Source: Methanobrevibacter ruminantium
GTDB lineage: Archaea > Methanobacteriota > Methanobacteria > Methanobacteriales > Methanobacteriaceae
Assembly (NCBI RefSeq): GCF_016294135.1
Contig: NZ_JAEDCO010000026.1
Location: 1 to 20,000, forward strand
DNA: 20,000 bases
Reading direction: 5' to 3'
Of the stretch, positions 1 through 8,336 are shown one piece after another. The notes beneath the pieces are model-generated. The model made no database searches and was not told the origin of the DNA. It was given only the letters and a program-made list of their open reading frames with translations. Made by a program: the position numbers and the translations under genes. Every line of letters begins with the position of its first letter. Positions within the stretch are counted from its first letter, which is position 1.

Positions 1-128
1 AATATGTATATAATAAAATTAACAAATCTATTAATAGTTAGATTATTTAAAATAAAATATTATCAAATTAAACTAATTAAATAAAAAATACAATCATAAA
101 AACAATCAAAATTATAGGAGATTACTTA

Positions 129-2693
129 ATGGCATTACCTGAATTATTAGCACCTGCAGGAGACTATGACATCTTGGTCACTGCAATCAATGCAGGAGCT
201 GATGCAGTATACATATCTGGAGAAAGGTTTGGAGCAAGAGCATTCGCAAAAAACTTCACTCTGGAAGAGATAGAAAAAAGTGTGGAATACGCTCACTTGA
301 ATGGAGCGAAAATACATGTAACCGTAAACACCTTGATAAACGACTTTGAAGTCATAGATGTTGTCAAATACTTATTTTACTTATACAAAATAGGTGTTGA
401 TGCAGTAATTGTACAGGACTTAGGAATCATTGAACTCATTAAAAACCTCATTCCTGGCCTTGAAGCCCATGCTTCCACACAAATGACATTAAGCGATTAT
501 GATTGTATCTTATGGGCTGTTGAAAACAATATCTCAAGGATAGTTTTCCCACGTGAAATAAGCGTTGACAAAATAGCTGAAATATCAAAAAAATTGCAGA
601 AATCCAACATAAATATAGAACTTGAAGTCTTTGGACATGGAGCTTTATGCTACTGCTTCAGTGGAAACTGTTACATTTCATCATACAACAGCGGACGTAG
701 TGGAAACAGAGGGGCATGTGCACAGCCTTGTCGTAAGCAATACAAGTTGAAATATAAGAATTACAATGTTGGAAACGGATATTTATTGTCAACTCACGAT
801 CTTGCAGCCTACAAAGGATTGAAAGAAATAGAAGATGCAGGAGTCTTTTCACTTAAGCTTGAAGGAAGAATGAAATCTGCAGATTACGTTGGAACAATCA
901 CAAATGCATACAGACATTTGATTGACGGTGATGAAGGAGACTATGACAAGGACTTGAGTCTCGTTTTCAATAGGCAATTCACTGACGGTTATATCCTTAA
1001 TCAAAAGCCAGGACAGGTTTTAGGAAGAGAAAGTTCAGGTCATGAAGGGGTTTATATTGGAAAAATCACCGCAAAGAAAGGAGATTTAATCACAATAGCT
1101 AAGGAAAACGAAGAATTCAAGATAACCCTTGACATTGGAGATGGGATTGGATTCAAATACAAGGATAAGATCAAGGGAATCTACATCGACAACATCAAGG
1201 AACAAACTGATGAATACATAAAGCTTGAAACAACAAGAAATGTCCGTGAAGGTGACAAGGTTCTCTTAAGCTATTCCAAATCAACTCATGACAACCTTAA
1301 GAAATTCAAAAGCGAAACCATTAAGCAAAACATCCCATTAGACTTGGACATCAAATGGACTGAAGATTTAAGGCTTAACATCGGCGCAAAATTCAAGATT
1401 GTTGAAAAGGGAATAAACAATGAGAACAAGGAAGAGGAATTTAGCTTCAGATACATTTCCCAAACCAAATTCGAGCCTGCACAAAAAAGACCTGTGAGCA
1501 TTGAAGACATTGAAAAGCAAATGCTTAAAACCGGTTCAACATCATTCTTCATTAACAACTTAACTATAACTGGCATGCCTGAAAACAGCTTTGTGCCAAT
1601 TGGAAAGCTTAATAAGATTAGACGCCAAGTACTGGATAAGGCTACTGAATTATTATTAGACTATTATAAACCTGATAAAAAGGAAATCAGGAAAACAAAT
1701 AAACTTATTAATCAATTTGTAAAAGAATATAAAAATTATAGTGATATTCCAGTTAGAAATGAAAGATTGAATCTTTCAATATTTGCAGACAATTTGGAAC
1801 TTTTAAAGATGACTTCCAAATTCCCAATCCACAAGTATTTCTTTGATCCATCCTTTTCATACAAAAGTCAAGAGGAATACTTTGAAAACATAAAGGATCT
1901 GCTCAAAGAAGCATATTCCATCGTTTATAAAGGCAAGGAAAATGTGGATGATAAATTGGTATTGGTCTTATCATCATTCATAAGCGATGAGGAAATAGAA
2001 AGAATCAGCACAATCATAGCGGAATTGGAAGATGAAGGAATGAGAATTCCAATAATGTATGACACTCCAGGAATAGCTAAAAGCTTTAGAAATAAGGTTT
2101 ATGGAAATCATAACCTAAACGTTTGGAATAGCTATAATGTCAAAAACCTATCTGATGCTGGATTTAAAAGCATGATCATATCTTCTGAATTGTCACATGC
2201 AGAAATCAAGGAACTGGTTTCCAAATACCAATTCATCAAGACAGATGAAGATGTGGACTTAAATATCATCATCCAAGGAAACCTTGAAGTTATGAGCAGT
2301 AAGGATGACTTTTCAAATCTTAATGATGGAAAAGACTTCATAATCAAGGATTCTTCTGATTATGCAATACTTGAAGACCAAAAGCGTAAGAAATTCAAAT
2401 ACAAGGTTGTTTTCGATTACAATAGGCACAGCCATTTCATCAACAAGGACTGCTTATGCCTAATAGATGAAGTGGAACTGATCAAGGACACTGGAGTGAA
2501 CTCCTGCATAATCGATTGCAGATTCTCTTCTCCACAATACAGCTCAACAATTGTTTCACTTTACTCACAAGCATTAAAGGAAGACAACACTTACGATTTA
2601 GACTTACTGAAAGAACAAATTAAGAACATTACATTATCAAGATTGAATAAAGGAAACTTCATCAATGGAAGAATACATGAAAAGTCATGTTAA
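129..2693 (+). CDS. U32-family protein (peptidase U32 / RlhA-TrhP-like), first of a tandem pair
   Basis: The N-terminus (ELLAPAGDYD, then GADAVYISGERFGAR at residues 23-37) and the block around residues 165-205 are the U32 family signature. Cys174, Cys181, Cys197 and Cys201 (GALCY, GNCY, GACAQPC) sit where characterised U32 proteins (UbiU/UbiV, TrhP, RlhA) are known or thought to bind a 4Fe-4S cluster. Family knowledge: bacterial members hydroxylate tRNA, 23S rRNA or ubiquinone precursors and are not proven proteases, so an RNA-modifying role is an inference. A KLEGR motif follows near residue 240. The roughly 500-residue C-terminal part ends with a second conserved block, CLCLIDEVELIKDTGV, near residue 775, as in long RlhA-type members. 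AGGAG at 116-120 lies 8 nt before the ATG. The next gene is a paralog 52 bp downstream, probably co-transcribed. The exact substrate is unknown. Confidence 0.85.
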   Translation: MALPELLAPAGDYDILVTAINAGADAVYISGERFGARAFAKNFTLEEIEKSVEYAHLNGAKIHVTVNTLINDFEVIDVVKYLFYLYKIGVDAVIVQDLGIIELIKNLIPGLEAHASTQMTLSDYDCILWAVENNISRIVFPREISVDKIAEISKKLQKSNINIELEVFGHGALCYCFSGNCYISSYNSGRSGNRGACAQPCRKQYKLKYKNYNVGNGYLLSTHDLAAYKGLKEIEDAGVFSLKLEGRMKSADYVGTITNAYRHLIDGDEGDYDKDLSLVFNRQFTDGYILNQKPGQVLGRESSGHEGVYIGKITAKKGDLITIAKENEEFKITLDIGDGIGFKYKDKIKGIYIDNIKEQTDEYIKLETTRNVREGDKVLLSYSKSTHDNLKKFKSETIKQNIPLDLDIKWTEDLRLNIGAKFKIVEKGINNENKEEEFSFRYISQTKFEPAQKRPVSIEDIEKQMLKTGSTSFFINNLTITGMPENSFVPIGKLNKIRRQVLDKATELLLDYYKPDKKEIRKTNKLINQFVKEYKNYSDIPVRNERLNLSIFADNLELLKMTSKFPIHKYFFDPSFSYKSQEEYFENIKDLLKEAYSIVYKGKENVDDKLVLVLSSFISDEEIERISTIIAELEDEGMRIPIMYDTPGIAKSFRNKVYGNHNLNVWNSYNVKNLSDAGFKSMIISSELSHAEIKELVSKYQFIKTDEDVDLNIIIQGNLEVMSSKDDFSNLNDGKDFIIKDSSDYAILEDQKRKKFKYKVVFDYNRHSHFINKDCLCLIDEVELIKDTGVNSCIIDCRFSSPQYSSTIVSLYSQALKEDNTYDLDLLKEQIKNITLSRLNKGNFINGRIHEKSC

Positions 2694-2745
2694 CGCAATA
2701 TGCAATTAAAGATAATCAACCATATTTATTACTCGAGGAAAAACA

Positions 2746-5700
2746 ATGAAATTACCTGAATTATTGGCACCGGTAGGATCTGCAGAGCATTTGAAGCTTG
2801 CAATATTGTCTGGTGCAAATTCCATTTACTTATCTGGAGAGAATTTCGGAGCAAGGAAATTTGCAGAAAACTTCACAGTTCCAGAAATAAGGGAAGCAGT
2901 AAAATATGCTCATTTGCATAATGTAAAGGTTTATGTTACTGTCAATATCCTAATCAAGGAAGGAGAATTGGAAAAAGTGTCAAATTACCTTTTGGAATTA
3001 TATAAGATAGGTGTTGATGCAGTTCTTATCCAAGATGTCGGCATTGTAAAAATCATTAATGAAAACATTCCTAAACTAGCGATTCATGCTTCAACCCAAA
3101 TGAACCTCCACAACATTGAAGGAATCAAATGGGCATCAGAACACAACATAAAAAGAGTTGTTCTTCCAAGAGAAACTGAAATGAATGAATTGAAAGAGAT
3201 TATCGATTATGCACATTCACTTGGAATTGAAATAGAGATATTTGCACACGGTGCTCTTTGTTACAGCTATTCCGGACATTGCTTACTATCCTCAATGCAA
3301 GGTGGAAGAAGCGGAAACAGAGGAACTTGCGCTCAACCATGCAGGGAAAAATATGAATTGAACATCAACAAAGGCAAAAAGATCAATCCTAAAAATGAAG
3401 GGGATTACCTTTTATCTCCGAGAGACCTTTCATTGTTTGAGCATCTTGATGAAATAGTCAATCTTGAAGTTGACAGCATAAAGATTGAAGGCAGAATAAG
3501 AAGCAATGATTATGTTGCAACTGTTATCAAGAACTATAGAAAAAGACTAAATAAATTGAGATACGACAAAACAAGCCAAGCACTGAACAGAAACATCAAG
3601 GAATTGGAAAGAAAAAGCAAAGGGAAAAAGGGAAGAAGCACTGATTTGAAAAAGGCACAGGACAAGGAAAATATAGCCAAACTTAAAGAAGAGCAGAAAC
3701 TCCAAAACCTTGAATCCCTTGAAGAGCTTGAATTGGTATTCAACAGAGAGTTTACAACCGGCCATCTTATTCCTAAAAACAATCCTATGATAATGAACAG
3801 GAAAAAGCCAGGACATCAAGGATTATACATTGGAAAGATTCACAGATACAATCCTCAAACTGAAGAGATCCATATTTTGCTAAGGGACAATCTCATCCAC
3901 ATACCTGAAAAGGGCGATGGCATACTAATTGAAACAAACCCTAATTTGGAAAATGACAATAATCGAAATAATTCAGAAAATAGCTCTAAAGACAATAAAA
4001 GATCAAAAACAAAACAGGATAAAAGAGCTAAAAGGAAAGAAAAAAGAACCAGAAAGGAAATTAATCGGAATAATCAAGATAATCAAGGAAATCAAAATAA
4101 TGGATTCATTCAAACCTATGGATTTGACATTTCTTCAAAACCAGTCTTAAAGGACTCAAAAGACAAGCATTGGAGAAAAAGGGAAAAGGATAAGGATATT
4201 GAAGGAAAACTTCTTGTCATTAAAAGGGTCAGAGAGAATAGGAGACTAAATTTCCCACTTCCAAAAGGTTCAAAGGTTTATCTAACCAAGAAAAACTCAC
4301 TTTTGAATGAAGTGAAAGATCTTCACCATAAGAAGGAGAACCACTACATAAAGAAATCATTGCTTGAACTTTACTTTAGAATAGACAGCGATAATTATCC
4401 TCATTTAAAGGGTAATTTGAAATTGGATAACGGTCATGTAATCACCTTAAAGATCAAAGGGGAAAATCCTTGGGAAGAAGCAATCAAAAAGCCAATATCC
4501 AATGAGACAATCAAGAAGCAATTGCTGAAGATTGGGGACTTGCCTTATTACATTGAAAAGATTACAATAAACAACAATAAGAGCTTATTCAGCCCAATAA
4601 GCGAAATCAATGAGCTTAGAAGAAGATTCTTCAATGAGCTTGAAGAGGAAATCATAAATAGCTACAAGCCAAAAGAAGAAGATGTGAAAATTGCTGAAGA
4701 AAACATCAATAGCTTAAATGAGAACTTAAGAAAAAGAATTGATTTGAAATCAAAAGTCGAAAACTCAGTTGAGGACTATAAATTATCAGCATATATCAAT
4801 AGCTTGGAAATCCTGAAAGGACTAAACAAAGAGAAAGAATCTGTTTTTGATAGAATCTATTTGGAAATTCCTCCAAACAAGGACTTTGAAGAAATCAGCC
4901 AAGATATCATTGAAAACAAATCCCTTCAGGAACATGAACTGAACATAAGTTATTGTGTCAATTTCCTGAAAGAATCCCTTGAAATTTCAAAAGATCAGAA
5001 TTATAAATTAATTTGGAAACTTCCAGACATTGCACACAAGCAGTCTAAGGAATCTATAATCAAGATTATGGGAATCCTTAAAAAGATGAATCTGCACATT
5101 GACATAATGACCAGTTTAATTGGATTGGACGATTCATTAAAAGACAAGTTTGATGTGGAACTTTATGGAAATTACCCAATTAATGCATATAATATAGAAA
5201 CCGTATTGGAGTTGAATAATTACAAGGCATTATCCATATCTCCTGAAATATATAAGGAAAACATTAAGGATTTAATGGAAGATTACTATAAGGAACTGTC
5301 AAAAGACACTGCACTTCCAGAATTGGAACTCTTGGTTCATGGAAATATTGAATCAATGATAACAAGGAAGGAACTTGTTTCCAAAAAGCAATTGAAACTC
5401 ATAAGCAAATACAATCAAAAGCAAAGAAAGCTGAATAAGAATTTCAAGGAAAGCGAATATTACATTGATTCAAATGAATACTATCTTAAAAACAGAAGAG
5501 ACCAGTATTATCCGATAAAAACCAATTTGAATGAGGACCATATAATCATATTGAACTGCGAAGAGCTTTGCTTGATTGATGAGATTGATTACTTGAAATC
5601 AATAGGAATCTCAAGCTTTTCAATAGATGCAAGATGGAAATCCTTGAACTACATCAATGATATTGGAAAAGTCTATAGGGACATTGTTGATAGTGAAAAT

Positions 5701-5781
5701 AATATTAATGAATCTAAAAAGATCATTGATAAGCATTGCCCTGATTTGACAAAAGCAAATTTTGAAAAAGGATTGAAATGA
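2746..5781 (+). CDS. U32-family protein with Lys/Asn-rich insertions, second of a tandem pair
   Basis: A paralog of the preceding gene. Residues 1-145 align almost without gaps (ELLAPVGSAEHL, SGENFGARKFAENFT, VYVTVNILI, YKIGVDAVLIQDVGI, IHASTQMN). The putative 4Fe-4S cysteines are conserved as Cys172, Cys179, Cys195 and Cys199 (ALCYSYSGHC, TCAQPC), and KIEGR is at 246-250. It is longer than its neighbour (1011 against 854 aa), largely because of two charged low-complexity insertions: about residues 265-325, before the shared LVFNREFT block, and about 398-485, extremely rich in Lys, Asn, Arg and Gln. The C-terminal block ELCLIDEIDYLKSIGI (about residue 938 on) matches the paralog's end. GAGG at 2735-2738 lies 7 nt before the ATG. 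The likely role is Fe-S-dependent modification of RNA by analogy with TrhP/RlhA. The basic insertions could help bind RNA, which is inference. No frameshift or break is visible. Confidence 0.83.
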   Translation: MKLPELLAPVGSAEHLKLAILSGANSIYLSGENFGARKFAENFTVPEIREAVKYAHLHNVKVYVTVNILIKEGELEKVSNYLLELYKIGVDAVLIQDVGIVKIINENIPKLAIHASTQMNLHNIEGIKWASEHNIKRVVLPRETEMNELKEIIDYAHSLGIEIEIFAHGALCYSYSGHCLLSSMQGGRSGNRGTCAQPCREKYELNINKGKKINPKNEGDYLLSPRDLSLFEHLDEIVNLEVDSIKIEGRIRSNDYVATVIKNYRKRLNKLRYDKTSQALNRNIKELERKSKGKKGRSTDLKKAQDKENIAKLKEEQKLQNLESLEELELVFNREFTTGHLIPKNNPMIMNRKKPGHQGLYIGKIHRYNPQTEEIHILLRDNLIHIPEKGDGILIETNPNLENDNNRNNSENSSKDNKRSKTKQDKRAKRKEKRTRKEINRNNQDNQGNQNNGFIQTYGFDISSKPVLKDSKDKHWRKREKDKDIEGKLLVIKRVRENRRLNFPLPKGSKVYLTKKNSLLNEVKDLHHKKENHYIKKSLLELYFRIDSDNYPHLKGNLKLDNGHVITLKIKGENPWEEAIKKPISNETIKKQLLKIGDLPYYIEKITINNNKSLFSPISEINELRRRFFNELEEEIINSYKPKEEDVKIAEENINSLNENLRKRIDLKSKVENSVEDYKLSAYINSLEILKGLNKEKESVFDRIYLEIPPNKDFEEISQDIIENKSLQEHELNISYCVNFLKESLEISKDQNYKLIWKLPDIAHKQSKESIIKIMGILKKMNLHIDIMTSLIGLDDSLKDKFDVELYGNYPINAYNIETVLELNNYKALSISPEIYKENIKDLMEDYYKELSKDTALPELELLVHGNIESMITRKELVSKKQLKLISKYNQKQRKLNKNFKESEYYIDSNEYYLKNRRDQYYPIKTNLNEDHIIILNCEELCLIDEIDYLKSIGISSFSIDARWKSLNYINDIGKVYRDIVDSENNINESKKIIDKHCPDLTKANFEKGLK

Positions 5782-5887
5782 AAAAGTTATGAATTTTCAG
5801 AATTAAAACAATATTTTAATCAATTTGAAATTCAAGCTATTGAAAATCAAAAGATTTAAAAATTAATATAAAAATAAAAAAAATTAA

Positions 5888-5898
5888 CTATATATTAA
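5888..5898 (+). promoter_or_regulatory. candidate TATA box for the MutS2-like gene
   Basis: ACTATATATTA lies in the 181 bp AT-rich gap after the second U32 gene. It would place transcription start near 5922-5926, giving a leader of about 40 nt. A second TATA-like stretch (TTTATTATAC, about 5923-5932) is too close to the ATG to leave room for a leader containing the GAGGT ribosome-binding site at 5952-5956. In such AT-rich DNA this is only a plausible assignment. Confidence 0.35.
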
Positions 5899-5962
5899 AA
5901 ATTAATAAACAAAAGCATAAAATTTATTATACTTTCTCATATTCATGAAATGAGGTAATCGT

Positions 5963-7888
5963 ATGGAAGGAGCACAATTACAAAACATTAAGGGAATTGG
6001 AGATAAATTATCCCAAAAGATCATTGATGAGTTAGGAGGGGAAGATGAATTAAATCAAGTTATTGAAAACCTTGATTTAGAGAGATTGATCAATATTGAG
6101 GGAATCAGCCAAAGGAAAGCCATTGAAATAATGAATCAATTAATCGGAAATCCTGCTCAAAAATTCTTGAAAAGCGATAGGGCAATCCAACTTTACGATG
6201 AAATCATTGAAAAGATTGTAAGCTATTCAAATACAAGTTATGCCAAAAACAGAATTTTGCTCCTTGCTCCTATAAAAGATGAGGAAATCATCGAAGAGAG
6301 ATTGAATTTTGTAATGAATGCTAAAGAAAAGGTAAGCGAATTGCCTCTATATGAATTGGATAGGCTAATGAAACACTTGAATGAACCAAAGCAATCCAAA
6401 CCTAATTATGATGCAAGCAAAGCCATTCTTGTAGAAAGCAATGAAGATGCTGATTATTTAATGGACCTTGGATTGAACAGATACTACACAATATTGACCG
6501 CATCAGATTCGCCATTCTTCCAGGAAGAATTGAGAGGATATGAATTAATCTATTACATTTACACTGAAGGATTCCTTGACTTAGGAGATATGCCTAATCT
6601 AATCATGATAAATAAGGATGCTCCTATCTATCAGCTTGTGCCTGAAGTGATTTTAGACTACTTTAAGGAAAACAGAGATTTATTCGAAAGAGTTTCAAAA
6701 ATCAAAGCAATATTAGGGGAAGAAACTGTCCTAAATGATATTGGACCTATACTTGATGAACTTGAATCATATAAAACAAAAGAAGTTGATTTGGATGAAA
6801 TTGTTAATAATGAGAAGAGATATATAGACCATGAGTTAAAAGAAAGGATTCAAAACATTGACCTTGAAGGAGATGAAGTTCTCGACTTATTAAACAATGC
6901 TTTACCACCAAAACTAGAAGAAATATTTAACGAAATTTTAAGTAAATCAAAGGAAACTATCAAGTTGGAAAGCGGTATTGATTTTGACCCATTCATCAGG
7001 AAGTATCCGATTGAAATCGATGATATGGAAATGGAAAGGGTGAAGACAGAAATCCTTTCAAATTCTGAAAACAATTACTTTGATAAGAAGAGCACTGCTG
7101 CAGAACAATTGGCATCCATTAAGGAAGATGCTGAAAGGGAAGTCAGTGATATAATCAAGTTTGACTATGAATACGCTTTAGGCAGCTTTGCTTATCTTTA
7201 TGACTTGAACAAGCCGGAGTTCACAAATGAATATGACCTTAATCAAGCATTGCACTTGAACTTATGCCTAAGGGAAAGGACCATTAATGAAGAAATCCAA
7301 AGAGTGGATTATAAGTTGAATGAAGAGGAAAACATTGCACTATTGACTGGAGCAAACAGTGGAGGTAAAACCACATTGCTTGAAACAATCAGCCAAATAG
7401 CCATTCTTGGACAGATGGGACTTCCTGTTCCAGCCAAATCCGCTAAGATAAAATTGTTAGATGAGATCTATCACTTTTCCAAAAAGAGATCATTGGATGC
7501 AGGAGCTTTTGAATCATTCCTCAATGTATTCATGCCAATCGTTACAAGCGATAGCGAGAAACTGGTTCTCCTTGACGAACTTGAAGGAATTACAGAATTG
7601 GAAGCGGCTGTAAAGATCATTTCCAGTTTCATAGAAATGATTGAGGAAAGCAATTCCTTTGCAATCATTGTAACCCACATGGCAAATGAACTAATGAAAT
7701 ACACAGACATTCGTGTAGATGGAATTGAAGCTACAGGGCTCGATGAAAACTATAATCTTATTGTAGACAGAACCCCTAAGATGAATTACTTGGCAAAAAG
7801 TACACCAGAATTAATTATAAAAAGAATGTACAACAACTCACCACCAGAACTTAAAAAGGTATATGGTAAAATATTGGAAAAGTTTTGA
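5963..7888 (+). CDS. MutS2-like DNA-binding ATPase with N-terminal helix-hairpin-helix, no Smr domain
   Basis: The C-terminal third is a MutS-family ABC-type ATPase: Walker A GANSGGKTT at residues 463-471, the switch region LDAGAFESFLNVF at 511-523, Walker B LVLLDELEG at 534-542, and H-loop TH at 571-572. Residues 5-62 form two helix-hairpin-helix-like motifs (IKGIGDKLSQKI and INIEGISQRKAIEI), which usually bind DNA backbone. The middle, about 70-450, is mostly helical and would hold the lever/clamp-like part. The N-terminal mismatch-recognition domain of MutS1 is absent, as in MutS2/MutS5 proteins. The bacterial MutS2 Smr nuclease tail is also absent, because the protein ends about 40 residues after the ATPase core. 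Family knowledge: MutS2 proteins act on recombination intermediates, stalled ribosomes or branched DNA rather than in classical mismatch repair. The role here is unproven. GAGGT at 5952-5956 supports the ATG. Confidence 0.85.
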   Translation: MEGAQLQNIKGIGDKLSQKIIDELGGEDELNQVIENLDLERLINIEGISQRKAIEIMNQLIGNPAQKFLKSDRAIQLYDEIIEKIVSYSNTSYAKNRILLLAPIKDEEIIEERLNFVMNAKEKVSELPLYELDRLMKHLNEPKQSKPNYDASKAILVESNEDADYLMDLGLNRYYTILTASDSPFFQEELRGYELIYYIYTEGFLDLGDMPNLIMINKDAPIYQLVPEVILDYFKENRDLFERVSKIKAILGEETVLNDIGPILDELESYKTKEVDLDEIVNNEKRYIDHELKERIQNIDLEGDEVLDLLNNALPPKLEEIFNEILSKSKETIKLESGIDFDPFIRKYPIEIDDMEMERVKTEILSNSENNYFDKKSTAAEQLASIKEDAEREVSDIIKFDYEYALGSFAYLYDLNKPEFTNEYDLNQALHLNLCLRERTINEEIQRVDYKLNEEENIALLTGANSGGKTTLLETISQIAILGQMGLPVPAKSAKIKLLDEIYHFSKKRSLDAGAFESFLNVFMPIVTSDSEKLVLLDELEGITELEAAVKIISSFIEMIEESNSFAIIVTHMANELMKYTDIRVDGIEATGLDENYNLIVDRTPKMNYLAKSTPELIIKRMYNNSPPELKKVYGKILEKF

Positions 7889-7904
7889 ATAAAAATTAGT
7901 TTTA

Positions 7905-7934
7905 AAAAAAGCAATTATCTAAAAAAGCAATTAT
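7905..7934. repeat. tandem 14-bp direct repeat with T-tracts on the minus strand
   Basis: AAAAAAGCAATTAT occurs at 7905-7918 and again at 7921-7934, separated by 2 bp. It lies just after the stop of the MutS2-like gene. Read on the minus strand it gives two ATAATTGC + T6-7 units, so it could act as a double oligo-T terminator for the minus-strand RNA described at 7998-8164. It may equally be a chance slippage duplication. Confidence 0.6.
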
Positions 7935-7997
7935 TTAAAATATTTATAAATAATAGATTTGAAAAAATCTAAAATTATAAATTTTTAAATATTGATA

Positions 7998-8164
7998 TTT
8001 TGCCCGTATACTAACTCTCTTGCTTCACAGGTAGTTTACCCTTTCCTCCACGAGTAACCCTCGAAACAGGCAGCCTATCTAATGCTGGGTTTCTCCTAAT
8101 CATCGACAGCTAAAGCTTCCCTCATAGAAGGACCATAGGCATCAGTCAAATTAATGATGCGACA
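7998..8164 (-). ncRNA. candidate structured non-coding RNA, family not recognised
   Basis: This GC-richer island (about 46% over 8001-8160 by my count) sits in very AT-rich flanks and contains many helices. Helix A pairs 8001-8007 with 8066-8072 and encloses hairpins 8030-8033/8037-8040 and 8051-8054/8060-8063. Helix B pairs 8073-8078 with 8135-8140 and encloses hairpin 8118-8123/8127-8132. A 5' hairpin pairs 8139-8144 with 8155-8160, sharing two bases with helix B. A longer pairing, 8052-8060 with 8087-8095 (8 of 9 pairs), could form a pseudoknot or alternative fold. Two helices contain a pair (8005/8068 and 8121/8129) that is G-U on the minus strand but C-A on the plus strand, which favours minus. 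A TATA box at 8187-8195 supports a 5' end near 8163-8166. The 3' end is uncertain. I see no RNase P, SRP, cobalamin-riboswitch or tRNA hallmarks. No minus-strand gene follows, so a stand-alone RNA is likelier than a leader. Confidence 0.6.
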
Positions 8165-8186
8165 ATATAATCTTTACTTTAGATTG

Positions 8187-8195
8187 TATATATAA
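8187..8195 (-). promoter_or_regulatory. TATA box for the minus-strand ncRNA
   Basis: On the minus strand the sequence reads TTATATATA, centred about 26-28 nt before the base of the first stable hairpin (GCATCA starting at 8160). This is the spacing expected between an archaeal TATA box and its start site. No open reading frame begins downstream on this strand, so the box would serve the structured RNA. Confidence 0.55.
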
Positions 8196-8273
8196 TTTTG
8201 TAAAAAGGATTAAATTTATTAAATTTACATTAGAAAATTTTTTTCAAAAACAATATAAATCAAAAAGCATAAA

Positions 8274-8283
8274 ATATTTATAG
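8274..8283 (+). promoter_or_regulatory. candidate TATA box for the zinc-ribbon/EF-hand gene
   Basis: ATATTTATAG lies about 55-60 nt before the ATG at 8337. It would give a start near 8303-8306 and a leader of about 32 nt containing the GGGGGA ribosome-binding site at 8327-8332. The assignment is moderate because the region is AT-rich and other TATA-like words occur near 8254. Confidence 0.45.
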
Positions 8284-8336
8284 TAAACTAATGTCAAATT
8301 TGCTAAATTATTTTTTAAATTGTATTGGGGGATTCT

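Noticed and set aside
1..128. promoter of the first U32 gene
   Set aside because: Several TATA-like words exist (for example TATATAATA near 7-15), but none is clearly better placed than the others. Only the AGGAG at 116-120 is convincing; otherwise I see nothing in this stretch.
3534..4150. open frames on either strand across the low-complexity insertions of the second U32 gene
   Set aside because: They are shadows caused by biased composition, lack ribosome-binding sites, and overlap a clearly conserved coding frame.
7955..7970. AGATTT-GAAA-AAATCT hairpin as terminator of the MutS2-like gene
   Set aside because: It is a weak A/T stem about 65 nt past the stop and has no T-tract on the plus strand, so it cannot be called a terminator for that gene.
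7998..8164. RNase P RNA, SRP RNA or cobalamin riboswitch
   Set aside because: A GGAGGAAAG stretch on the minus strand recalls RNase P, but the conserved GUCC continuation and the ACAGAA-type 3' core are missing and the RNA is too short. The SRP helix 8 GGAAGG..AGCAG motif is absent. No B12-box-like sequence is present and no cobamide gene follows on either strand.
8169..8185. AATCT-7-AGATT inverted repeat between TATA box and predicted start of the ncRNA
   Set aside because: It sits where an operator could act, but half-sites are only 5 bp in AT-rich DNA, so chance is likely.
8325..8336. TTG start at 8325 for the zinc-ribbon/EF-hand gene
   Set aside because: The GGGGGA ribosome-binding site lies within this stretch, so translation starts at the following ATG (8337).
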